Shown here: positions 17,352 through 25,396 of the stretch, piece by piece
How positions within the stretch are numbered: position 1 is the first letter of the stretch
Layout of the letters: every line of letters begins with the position of its first letter
Assembly: GCF_004458765.1 (NCBI RefSeq)
Contig: NZ_SPJX01000187.1
Coordinates: forward strand, 372,001 to 436,000
DNA length: 64,000 nucleotides
Reading direction: 5' to 3'
Origin: Microvirga pakistanensis
GTDB lineage: Bacteria; Pseudomonadota; Alphaproteobacteria; Rhizobiales; Beijerinckiaceae
Program-made: the position numbers and the translations under genes
Notes under the pieces: generated by a model
Databases searched by the model: none
What the model saw: the letters and a program-made list of their open reading frames with translations, nothing else
What the model was told of the DNA's origin: nothing

Positions 17352-18848
17352 CTAGATTTCCCGCTCGATGCGCCGTCCTGCCCACGGCCATCGGGACGGG
17401 AGAGCAGGCCAGTCCCAAGGGGATCTTTCGGTCCAGCGCAACAGGACAAGAGCGGCGGTTGCAAAACCCGCGAGGATCGCGAGCTTGATCGTCAGGCCCT
17501 CGACGAGACCGGTGTCCGCCGTCGACAGGGAGGCACAGGTCACGCTTGCGGCAGCGATGCCCACGACTGCGACAAGGCCGTGCCAAGGGAAAAGACGCAC
17601 GAGGCCGCTGTGCCGGTCGGCCCAGACCAACGTGAGACCGGTGCGCACGAGCATGACGCCTGCGCACACGGCCGCGACCCCGACGATCCCGGCGTTCAAG
17701 GCTACGATCCAGTAGATCGGGGCTCCGATGAGCAGGCTCACGAGGGAAATCGCGATGAGAGGAGAGGTTTTCTTGGCGTGATGCAGGCCGACTTCCCCGA
17801 AGCTCCGAAGGGCCGCGAGCACCTGCACGCATGCGAGCCAAGGGAGAACCGAAGCTGCTGGCGCATAGGCGTCTGCGGCGATGATCCGGATCACCTCGTC
17901 CCTGAAGACACTGAGCGCGACGCCGATGCCAACGAGAACGATCATGAACCGGAAGAAGATCTGCGGAAGCTCCCGGCTTCCATCCCCGGCTTGCAGGACC
18001 TCGAGCTGTCGAACACCCCAGATCTGCATGAAGGGCGCCGTCACGAACAGATTGAGCAGGCTTGTGACCCGCAGGCCCAGCCCGTAATGGCCGAGCGCCG
18101 CTGGTCCCTGCAGGGAACCGATGACGTAGCGATCGAGGGAAGACTGGATCGTGTCGAGCATGATCGTCGGCACCAGAGGGCTGCCAAATTTCAGCAGATC
18201 GACGAGGATCGGCCGGGATAGGGACATCGATGTCGTACGGTACATGTCGATCAGGATGATCAGGGAGACGACCGTGCTTCCGACCAGCGTCGCCAGGACG
18301 ATCCCGAAAACGCCTTCACCCAGAAGGACGACGAGCCATAGGCTGAGACCCGTGAGCAGGACGGCCTTCACCAGCGAGACGAAGAGATAAAACCCCGATC
18401 TCTTGAGCACGATGATGTAGTTGAGCTGGAGGTTGAAGAGGGTCGACGGGATCAGGCCCCATATCGCCCAGGCAAAGACCCATGCTTCATTCTCAAGGCC
18501 GAAGAGATGCTTGCTCGCGATCAGGGATGCGGGATAAGCGAGGATCGCAATCAGGAGGGACATTCCCGCATAGGCCGCGAGAGCCGTCCCGAGAACGGCG
18601 CCTTGCCCGGCCTCGTCCTGCTGTTCGACATGCAGGCGAACGAGCGCCCGCCCCAGGCCCATTCCAAGAACGACGGACAGGATATCCGTGACGAGAACGA
18701 TACTTGCGTAAAGGCCGAATTCGACCGGGGTCAGAACATGGGTGTAGACCGGAAGGAGTATGAGGCCGGCGCCTCGATTGACGAGGTTGGCGAGCCCATA
18801 GATCCGGCCGTGACGCAGGATGGTTTTGGATTCGGCCTGGGCCATCAC
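17352..18848 (-). CDS. Wzx-type polysaccharide flippase
   Basis: 498 aa with about 12-14 hydrophobic helices. It starts with ILRHGRIYGLANLVNRGAGLI and VYTHVLTPVEFGLYA, the classic opening of MATE/MurJ-superfamily O-antigen and exopolysaccharide flippases. It should move undecaprenyl-linked repeat units across the inner membrane. The start overlaps the stop of the preceding acyltransferase gene (ATGA). Its stop is 11 bases before the aminotransferase ATG. Confidence 0.87.
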   Translation of the reverse strand: MMAQAESKTILRHGRIYGLANLVNRGAGLILLPVYTHVLTPVEFGLYASIVLVTDILSVVLGMGLGRALVRLHVEQQDEAGQGAVLGTALAAYAGMSLLIAILAYPASLIASKHLFGLENEAWVFAWAIWGLIPSTLFNLQLNYIIVLKRSGFYLFVSLVKAVLLTGLSLWLVVLLGEGVFGIVLATLVGSTVVSLIILIDMYRTTSMSLSRPILVDLLKFGSPLVPTIMLDTIQSSLDRYVIGSLQGPAALGHYGLGLRVTSLLNLFVTAPFMQIWGVRQLEVLQAGDGSRELPQIFFRFMIVLVGIGVALSVFRDEVIRIIAADAYAPAASVLPWLACVQVLAALRSFGEVGLHHAKKTSPLIAISLVSLLIGAPIYWIVALNAGIVGVAAVCAGVMLVRTGLTLVWADRHSGLVRLFPWHGLVAVVGIAAASVTCASLSTADTGLVEGLTIKLAILAGFATAALVLLRWTERSPWDWPALPSRWPWAGRRIEREI

Positions 18849-19963
18849 ACCGCCTCCACGCGCTTCATCAACCGCTTGGCCGCGGGTCTCCCCTTTGCGA
18901 TCGCCAGACGCAGGAAATTGCCCCAGATGCCTCTTGCAAAAAGCCAGACCTCGTCGTGCTCGATGCTGCTGTCCGTCCAGTCGTGCAGGATGTTCGGCCT
19001 TTGAAGAGAGCCGCGGGAGGCATCGAACGTCCTGATCCCGGCTTCATGGGCCGTGTCGATTGCCTCACCCAGCAGAACTCTGCCGACGCTTAAAGCGGCA
19101 AGATCTTCCGGATAGGCGAAGTTGTAGTCCAGGAAGGTTTGCCCGACCAGGAACCCGAGACGATAGCTCACCACGTCGCCGTCGAGCCTCAGCAGCGTGA
19201 TCTCCACGCGTCGGTCGGCAGCGAGGGCCCGGGTGACGTCCTCGAAGAAAGCACGCCGTTCGGGAGTGGAGAATATCCCCGTTCCAGCCGCCCCCTTCCA
19301 GCTTCTGCCCTCGATCGATGCCGCGAGGTCGATCAGCCCCGGAACGTCCTCCGGTGCCGGCCGCAACCGTTCGAATGTCACGGAACCCATGTTCCGCAGC
19401 TTGCGGCGAGAGCGGTCCAGGCGCGACTTGAGGCCCTTGGAGAAGGACCTGCCGGCCCGCGCCTGATCCGGGATCTCGACGATGGGGGCACGGCCGCAGA
19501 GGCGAACGAGCGAGTGACTGCGCAGCGAGGCATCCTGGAAGAATGCCCGGTACCCTGCGGTTGCCGGCAGCTCGCTCAGGATGGTCACATCGGATTGTGT
19601 GAACCCGGGCTTCAGCAAAGCTTCGACAAGAGCCTTCAGGGCGCCGGGTTCCGAGTCCGAGACGGGAAGCCCGATCCGGTCGCTCAGCGGATATCCGAGG
19701 GGCCGCAATGTTCGTGCCGGCAAGCCCCAAAGGAATTCACGGCCCCACGTCATCGGCAGGCAAGCCACGAGCTCGCGGTCGCGGCGGACCGTGATGATTC
19801 TTGTCTCCCGCCCCGAGAGAACGTCATGAGCGGCCGCCGCCCGAATCCAGCTCCAGTCGTTGAACAAGGTCGTGGCGGCGCAACGGGACAGAAGGTTCTG
19901 ATACTCGTCTTGGAGAATATCGAGCGCCGCCGCGCCATGATGCCACCCAGCTTCCAGCTTCAT
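18845..19963 (-). CDS. FemAB/GNAT-like acyltransferase (second in operon)
   Basis: 372 aa from ATG 19963, with AAGGAGG at good spacing and an ATGA overlap with the preceding gene. An N-terminal domain contains LFNDWSWIRAAAAHDV and ELVACLPMTW. It is followed by a basic SKGLKSRLDRSRRKLRN helix and a GNAT-like half (VEITLLRLDGDVVSYRLGFLVGQTFLDYNFAYPEDL, then GIRTFDASRG). This fits PF13480/BioF2-like transferases. It is only distantly related to the third and fourth copies. The substrate is unknown; an acyl or aminoacyl group on the nascent polymer is likely from context. Confidence 0.78.
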   Translation of the reverse strand: MKLEAGWHHGAAALDILQDEYQNLLSRCAATTLFNDWSWIRAAAAHDVLSGRETRIITVRRDRELVACLPMTWGREFLWGLPARTLRPLGYPLSDRIGLPVSDSEPGALKALVEALLKPGFTQSDVTILSELPATAGYRAFFQDASLRSHSLVRLCGRAPIVEIPDQARAGRSFSKGLKSRLDRSRRKLRNMGSVTFERLRPAPEDVPGLIDLAASIEGRSWKGAAGTGIFSTPERRAFFEDVTRALAADRRVEITLLRLDGDVVSYRLGFLVGQTFLDYNFAYPEDLAALSVGRVLLGEAIDTAHEAGIRTFDASRGSLQRPNILHDWTDSSIEHDEVWLFARGIWGNFLRLAIAKGRPAAKRLMKRVEAV

Positions 19964-21090
19964 GTCGCCGCCTCCTTGATGTCCACGGGCAGGCGGGGCG
20001 CTTTTCCGGCAAAGTGCTTCTTGAGCTGGTAGGCATGCATGAAGAGATTGGGCAGCGGACCGCACCGGAAGGCGTAGTATTGCCGCATCGTCCGGATCTC
20101 CGTCGCCCAGTCGAGCTTGTAATCACCACGACCGATGATGCAGTCGAGATCCACTGTTTCGATCTCGGGGTGCTCCATGGCCATCTGGAGCAGGGAGCAG
20201 ATGACCGCCTGCCCAGGGCCGAGCTTCGCATGGTCAGGATCGAACGATGTCTTGAGCGCGTGGAGGATCCCGTTCTGGCGGATCCCGAAGATGAAGGCGA
20301 CCGGCCGGTCTGCTTGAAAGTGACAGGCCGCATGCAGAATGCCTCGTGCTGCGGCGTCCCGCATGACGCCCTGCCAGAACTGCCAATGCGGTGCCGTCGA
20401 CACCACGGACGTGCCTTCGTCGAAGCTCCAGCTTCGACGGCCGACATGCTCCACCGCTGCAAGGAGCTCGTCGACAGAGGCGAGGTCGCCGGGAAACACG
20501 CGGGTGGTCAATCCCTCCGAAGCAAGACGGCGGCGGTGCTGCTTTCTGATCGTTCGCGAGCGGGTCGCGAAGTAAGAGTCCCAGTTTCCCCTTGCCGCGA
20601 CCAGAGGCAGCAAATAGCTGCTTCTCTCATGGGCTCGGACGCCGCCCGCGAGAGCCGGAAGGCTCGACAGCAATGGATCTCCATCCGTCAAGAGACCGGG
20701 GTCGAACCACCGCCAGCGCAGCCTGCGCAGGTCATCCAGCATGGCCGAAACAGCCTGCGCGTGGCGCCGGACCAGGACGATCTGCGAGCGCTTGAAAACC
20801 GGTTGGCCGGCGAGCCGCAGAACCGGAGTGCTCATGAAGCCGACTCGCTGGGTCGCAGGCGTCCAGGCTGCGCATCCGACGATGCCCGCGCCGTCGCGCA
20901 TGATCTGAAACGCGATCGGCCGGCCGGCTCCAATCGTGGTCAGCCATCGCCTGATCCAGAAGTGACGCGCCTGAACGCTGGCGAAGGGCGCTTGGTGTAC
21001 AGCGGCATCCCATTCCGTCGCGCACCTGTCGAAGGCCTCCAGGCTCGTGACGGCCTCAACCTTGATCGGGTCATGGAGATGAGGCTTCAT
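19960..21090 (-). CDS. FemAB/GNAT-like acyltransferase (first in operon)
   Basis: 376 aa. The N-terminal domain includes APFASVQARHFWIRRWL. The linker has the basic run SRTIRKQHRRRLASEGL, typical of this family. The C-terminal GNAT-like half has AACHFQADRPVAFIFGIRQ, SFDPDHAKLGPGQAVICSLL and ETVDLDCIIGRGDYKLDWAT. The D-x-G-x-G-D-Y-K-x-x-W-A phrase is the acceptor-side motif often seen in BioF2-like proteins. Its ATG overlaps the TGA of the GT2 gene by one base. It is the first of four such enzymes in one operon. Confidence 0.78.
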   Translation of the reverse strand: MKPHLHDPIKVEAVTSLEAFDRCATEWDAAVHQAPFASVQARHFWIRRWLTTIGAGRPIAFQIMRDGAGIVGCAAWTPATQRVGFMSTPVLRLAGQPVFKRSQIVLVRRHAQAVSAMLDDLRRLRWRWFDPGLLTDGDPLLSSLPALAGGVRAHERSSYLLPLVAARGNWDSYFATRSRTIRKQHRRRLASEGLTTRVFPGDLASVDELLAAVEHVGRRSWSFDEGTSVVSTAPHWQFWQGVMRDAAARGILHAACHFQADRPVAFIFGIRQNGILHALKTSFDPDHAKLGPGQAVICSLLQMAMEHPEIETVDLDCIIGRGDYKLDWATEIRTMRQYYAFRCGPLPNLFMHAYQLKKHFAGKAPRLPVDIKEAAT

Positions 21091-22208
21091 CAGGAAACTC
21101 TCAGGGCGCGGAGCATCTTCCCCACCATTCCCGGCGCGGCGCCGTCAGGAGCCAGGACAGAGACCCGTTCAGCCGGGAGTTCGCGCATGTAGAGGCGGTA
21201 GAGTTCGCGGAAGCGCGGCTTCGTGATCCACTCCATCCAGCCCAGTAAGTGCCCGAGCAACGAGCCGATGTCGCGCGTCACGAGGATCAGGCAGGACATC
21301 GGAACATAACGGAGCTTCTTCAGGCCGCCGTCCACGAGAAGAACCTTTCTCACCCCGGCGCGCCAAACATAGGCCAGGAAGAGGAGGCTTGCGAGAATCG
21401 GGAAGAGATAGCTGACGAAACCGAGGAGCAGGAGGGCTGCGAGGGAACCGTAGACGAGCATCAGTCGTGCCACATGCCGCGATATGAACCGCATCTGGCC
21501 ATTGCCGCGTCCGTAAAAGAACACCTGGCGGAAAAGGTCTCCTATGTTGCTGCGGACGTGGTGCCGAAGTCTCGCATCGGGGGCGATGACGCTCTTGCCG
21601 CCAAGGGCGTAAACCTTGCGGCTGAAGAGCTTGTCCTGACCTTTCGCGAGCCATTCAGGCTGTCCGCCGGCTGCCAGCCACATGCGCCGCGTGACCGCCG
21701 TGCAAAGACCGCCTGGGAGGATGACCTGCGGCAGAAGGCGCCGAACTTCATCCAGGCTCAAGCGATCCAGGATGTAATTCTCGAAGTAGTGAATGGCCGC
21801 GACGCAGTGCTCGAAGTCATTCGTCACGTTCATCTGGAAGAGGCCGCTGACGAGCTCGATCTGCTCGTCCTCCTCGAAAGGCCGCACAATTGCTTCGATG
21901 TAGCCGGGTTCGATGATGTTGCCGAAGTCGTCGAGAACGAGAATATCGCAGGTTGTCGCGCGAACGGCGGCATTCCGCCCCCCGCCCGCCCAGAGGGCAG
22001 GGTTCGGAATGATATGAATCGGAACGCCGCGACCCTCGTATTCCTTGATCAGCTCGGGCGTTCCGTCTGTCGAGAGACCGTCCGCAATGACGATCTCGTC
22101 CGGCAGACGCGTCGATGCGAAGATGGCATCCATGGTCGGACGAACTGCGGCGGCATCGTTGCGGACGGGCATTACCAGAGCGACACGCTTCCGGGTGGAG
22201 TTGGTCAT
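21090..22208 (-). CDS. Family 2 glycosyltransferase
   Basis: 372 aa. The N-terminal GT-A domain begins VALVMPVRNDAAAVRPTMDA and contains EIVIADGLSTDGTPELIKEY and AGGGRNAAVRATTCDILVLDD, the last giving the D-x-D-type metal site as DDFG. The exporter-like C-terminal part has two or three hydrophobic helices (VYGSLAALLLLGFVSYLFPI and the next one) and anchors the enzyme to the inner membrane. It probably adds a sugar to the lipid-linked unit. Its start overlaps the stop of the Wzz gene (ATGA). Confidence 0.85.
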   Translation of the reverse strand: MTNSTRKRVALVMPVRNDAAAVRPTMDAIFASTRLPDEIVIADGLSTDGTPELIKEYEGRGVPIHIIPNPALWAGGGRNAAVRATTCDILVLDDFGNIIEPGYIEAIVRPFEEDEQIELVSGLFQMNVTNDFEHCVAAIHYFENYILDRLSLDEVRRLLPQVILPGGLCTAVTRRMWLAAGGQPEWLAKGQDKLFSRKVYALGGKSVIAPDARLRHHVRSNIGDLFRQVFFYGRGNGQMRFISRHVARLMLVYGSLAALLLLGFVSYLFPILASLLFLAYVWRAGVRKVLLVDGGLKKLRYVPMSCLILVTRDIGSLLGHLLGWMEWITKPRFRELYRLYMRELPAERVSVLAPDGAAPGMVGKMLRALRVS

Positions 22209-23479
22209 TCGTTCCTCCGTATATCGCTCGCAACGTAGATGGACTGGACCCTTGTGGCCGGGAGGCGTTCGAGCCAGCCCAGAACCGGGACGCCGAGGGC
22301 GCTCTCCACATTCTCCGGCCCCGTCGGATGGTCGTCGAAGTAGTCGCGGAGCAGGCCGACGCCGAGCGCAACGAACAAGCTGGCGATCAGCGCCCCTAGA
22401 ATGAGAAACAGCCGCGCGATCCAGGGTTGGGGCGGCACGACCGCATGCTCCACCTGACGGACGTTCACCACATCCTGGTCAGCCTGCTCGTTGATTGCGG
22501 CTTCGCTATACTTGTTCGAATAGTCGATGAATGTCTTGCGGCGGGTTTCGAGCTGCAGCTCCATGTCCGCAAGCGTCGATTCGTCCCGTTCGAGCCGCTG
22601 GAGCTTGGATTCGGTCTCCTGCACGCGCGCCTCGACGGCCGCTATGGTGTCTCTCAGGACGACGACTTCCGGGTGTTGAGCGTCATAGCGCCGCGCCAGA
22701 CGATTGAGATCGTTCGTCGATGTGAGGAGTTGACCCCGGAGCGTGCTCAGCTCCCGGGCGTATTCGTCTCGGGATGCAGTGATGGCATACAAGGACGCGT
22801 TCTTCTTGAAGTCGATGATCCTCTGCCGCGCGCTGTGATACTCTTTTTCCGCGTTCGCCTTCTGATCACGGTAGAATTCTGCGAGACCACGCGTCGAATA
22901 GATCCTGAGATGCTGCTTGATATACTGGTTCGTGATCTCGTTGACGAGATCAGCCGCGAGTTGAGGATCGTCGTGAGATACCGAGATCGTCAGGATATTC
23001 GAGTTGACGACTGGGTTGACCGATACCCAGCGCATGAGCGACTCGATCCAGCGATCCCTTGGATTGATCTCAGGCACGAGCCTGAGTGCCACGAGCACAT
23101 CGTTCACTCCCGACATGATACGGGCAAAAGGCGTATCGGAAGGGGGCCTCTCGGGCAGCCGGAGGGAATCGACGGCCGCCGCAATGACACTGCGGGAACT
23201 CGCGATCCCACGTGCCGTGTTCATGACTTCGTTCATCTCCAAGCCGGGCGAGTAGTCGGTTCGCATGATCGGAGACCGTGTACGCTCGACAAGAAGGCTC
23301 GATTTTGCCGTATAGGTCTGAGGGACCAAATAGAGCAGCACCGTTGCGGCAGCGAAGAGCGCAATGAAAACACCAAGGATCACGTATCTGCGCCGGAAGA
23401 GAAACATCCAGGCTTTTGATTGGGCCGGAGTACCTCCGTCCAGAACGACCGGCGCAACTGACGTCCAGTGGGTGTTCAT
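22205..23479 (-). CDS. Wzz/GumC-like chain-length determinant protein
   Basis: 424 aa from ATG 23479. The first membrane helix (YVILGVFIALFAAATVLLYL, residues 31-50) is followed by VPQTYTAKSSLLVER. The periplasmic part is coiled coil (AEFYRDQKANAEKEYHSARQ; AAVEARVQETESKLQRLE). The second helix is LFLILGALIASLFVALGVGL near 367-386. The short C-terminal tail ends with ENVESALGVPVLGWLERLPA, the usual end of the Wzz/BY-kinase adaptor. It should pair with the ATPase-like protein encoded just before it; the two genes overlap by ATGA. Confidence 0.87.
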   Translation of the reverse strand: MNTHWTSVAPVVLDGGTPAQSKAWMFLFRRRYVILGVFIALFAAATVLLYLVPQTYTAKSSLLVERTRSPIMRTDYSPGLEMNEVMNTARGIASSRSVIAAAVDSLRLPERPPSDTPFARIMSGVNDVLVALRLVPEINPRDRWIESLMRWVSVNPVVNSNILTISVSHDDPQLAADLVNEITNQYIKQHLRIYSTRGLAEFYRDQKANAEKEYHSARQRIIDFKKNASLYAITASRDEYARELSTLRGQLLTSTNDLNRLARRYDAQHPEVVVLRDTIAAVEARVQETESKLQRLERDESTLADMELQLETRRKTFIDYSNKYSEAAINEQADQDVVNVRQVEHAVVPPQPWIARLFLILGALIASLFVALGVGLLRDYFDDHPTGPENVESALGVPVLGWLERLPATRVQSIYVASDIRRNE

Positions 23480-24105
23480 AGGCGGTCTCCCGCGAGGAAA
23501 GCAGGCGTCGAGAAGGTGCGTCGGTTGAGGATCACGCCGGAAACTGGAAGGCGTAAGACGTCGAGCTCCTTTCGGGAGCGCACAAGGGCGTCGACGGTCG
23601 TAAGAGACATGTCCACGACCACGTACATGTGATCGATGCCTCCGCTCCATGACGGGGACAGCTGCTTTTGTAATGAACCCAGATCAATAAGGATCAGATC
23701 GTACCGTTGCACCAGCAGGTCCTTCAGGGCCGCCCAGTGATTCTCCCAGGACGGAGCGGACAACTGGTCAGGGTGTAGCATCAAAAGATCGAAGTTTCTT
23801 TCTGGAGCCGAGGTGATCCAGTCACGGACATTGACGTAATGCGGGTGCAGCAGCTCAGCGACTTTGAGCGGTCGGGGCTCGACCTTGATCAGCTCGGCGA
23901 CAGGTAAACCGGCGCTGGCGTCGATAAGAAGAACGCGCAGTGCTTCGCCTAGAATACGGGCCAAGCCGATCGAGATGGTTGACACCCCTTCATGCGGAAG
24001 TGTCGACATCAGTCCCAGGACGACACCGTCCGGGCCAGGCTGAACCGTGGCGAGAATGTCACGGCACGCCCGGCGTAGAGACAGTGGAATGGTTGAGCGG
24101 GACAT
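23476..24105 (-). CDS. Degenerate BY-kinase/CpsD-like ATPase, Walker A lysine missing
   Basis: 209 aa. The fold is that of the cytoplasmic ATPase partner of Wzz proteins: Walker A position MSTLPHEGVSTIS (residues 33-45), A' motif VLLIDAS (58-64), Walker B-like DLILIDLGS (136-144) and a C-terminal GVILNRRT. In active members the loop reads PGEGKST; here it is PHEGVST, so the phosphate-binding lysine is replaced by valine. There is also no C-terminal tyrosine cluster. It is therefore probably a structural or regulatory subunit without kinase activity. It lies between the export protein and Wzz genes. Confidence 0.78.
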   Translation of the reverse strand: MSRSTIPLSLRRACRDILATVQPGPDGVVLGLMSTLPHEGVSTISIGLARILGEALRVLLIDASAGLPVAELIKVEPRPLKVAELLHPHYVNVRDWITSAPERNFDLLMLHPDQLSAPSWENHWAALKDLLVQRYDLILIDLGSLQKQLSPSWSGGIDHMYVVVDMSLTTVDALVRSRKELDVLRLPVSGVILNRRTFSTPAFLAGDRL

Positions 24106-24114
24106 GATCTCTTC

Positions 24115-25395
24115 CTAATCCTGCAACGCCGGCAGGCTGCCGACTCTCGTGGGGGGAGCTTGAAGGTTGTTCGGAGCGGCGCCGACCCCTGTGGGTAGGG
24201 CGCCGACTTCGCGAGTGATGATGAGAACATCGCCGGGCCGTACGGGATCGTTGCCGTTGACTGGCACCGGTTCCGGAGATGTCTCCCGGACGAGCTTGAA
24301 GCTGCGAACGATCTCGGTTTGAGGCGTCGAGGGACTCGGAAGCGCATATCCGTGGTTGTTCAGGAACTCCGTGGCATCCGCTATCCGGCGGCTGAGATTG
24401 GCCAAGTCCGCTTCGACGCTGATCATTTGCTCGGCCAGTGTAATCCGGCGCTCTTCGGAGCTACGCTTGATCTCCAGCTCGATATTGATTCGTGTCTGGT
24501 TCGCCTGTGCGATCAAAGCGATGGTGTTGTTCAATCGCAGGTCCGTGTCGGACGACATGCGCTCCAGATCCAGCACTCTGCTGCTCGCCGTGAGACCCCG
24601 CTCTTTGAGATCCTTGATGTTCCTGAGGTCGACATCGATGATCTCCCGTAGTTTCCGTGTCGCGACGAGCTGCTCCTCCAGAGCCACTTTGCTCTTCTCC
24701 ACTTCCTTCTGTTGTGAAAGGCGAAGCTGCCTTCGTTGAGCTTCCTCATCAGCGCGGGATCGCAGCAAGTGGAGTTCCGCAGCTTTGATCTGTTCGAGCC
24801 GCTCCTTGCCGACCATCGGTTCCAGCTCCGAGAGGGGAGGGAGATCCTTCGCACCATCACGCTCAGCGATCAGCCTTGCCCGCTTGACGGATTGAGCTGC
24901 GAAGCTCTGCTGCGCGGACGCTAGTTCCTGGCGCTGTCTTTCGGCATCTCGGGAGATGGCGCTTCCATCCGCTACGCTTGCGAGGAGAGGATACCCTCCG
25001 GCGATCGCCACGAGCTGGGTCACAGTCAGCCCCGGAATGTACTCCTGGCGTCCAGGATTCCTGACATCGCCCATGACGAAGACCGGTCCATATCTGACGA
25101 TCTCCATCGTGACATCTGGGTTCGCATAATGCCGGGCGGCCAGGGCATTCATGGCCGCCTCGCGCAGCTCTGCCGTTGTCCGTCCGGATGTCTTCAGTTC
25201 TCCAATCCCAGGGATCGATATGCTCCCGGCCGCGCTGACCCTGAACGATCCCGACATCTCCGGTTCCTTGAAGACGATGATGCGGACCTCGTCCCCGGGC
25301 CTGAGTTCATATTCGTAGTCGGCGGCTGACGCGGTTGCGGCCGTGAGAGTGCATGAACCGATAATGCCTAGGCCAAATAAGAGAGCTCTGATCAT
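24115..25395 (-). CDS. Outer-membrane polysaccharide export protein (Wza/ExoF-like)
   Basis: 426 aa from ATG 25395; a second in-frame ATG lies at 25425. A signal peptide (MIRALLFGLGIIGSCTLTAA to TASA) is followed by YEYELRPGDEVRIIVFKEPE, the start of the Poly_export domain (PF02563), and by an SLBB-type segment (GPVFVMGDVRNPGRQEYIPG). A long coiled coil (about 170-330) and a C-terminal segment with ending RPGDVLIIT follow. This ExoF/GumB-like layout is usual in Rhizobiales exopolysaccharide loci. The protein forms the exit channel in the periplasm and outer membrane. The upstream gene stops two bases before the ATG. Confidence 0.87.
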   Translation of the reverse strand: MIRALLFGLGIIGSCTLTAATASAADYEYELRPGDEVRIIVFKEPEMSGSFRVSAAGSISIPGIGELKTSGRTTAELREAAMNALAARHYANPDVTMEIVRYGPVFVMGDVRNPGRQEYIPGLTVTQLVAIAGGYPLLASVADGSAISRDAERQRQELASAQQSFAAQSVKRARLIAERDGAKDLPPLSELEPMVGKERLEQIKAAELHLLRSRADEEAQRRQLRLSQQKEVEKSKVALEEQLVATRKLREIIDVDLRNIKDLKERGLTASSRVLDLERMSSDTDLRLNNTIALIAQANQTRINIELEIKRSSEERRITLAEQMISVEADLANLSRRIADATEFLNNHGYALPSPSTPQTEIVRSFKLVRETSPEPVPVNGNDPVRPGDVLIITREVGALPTGVGAAPNNLQAPPTRVGSLPALQD

Positions 25396-25396
25396 G

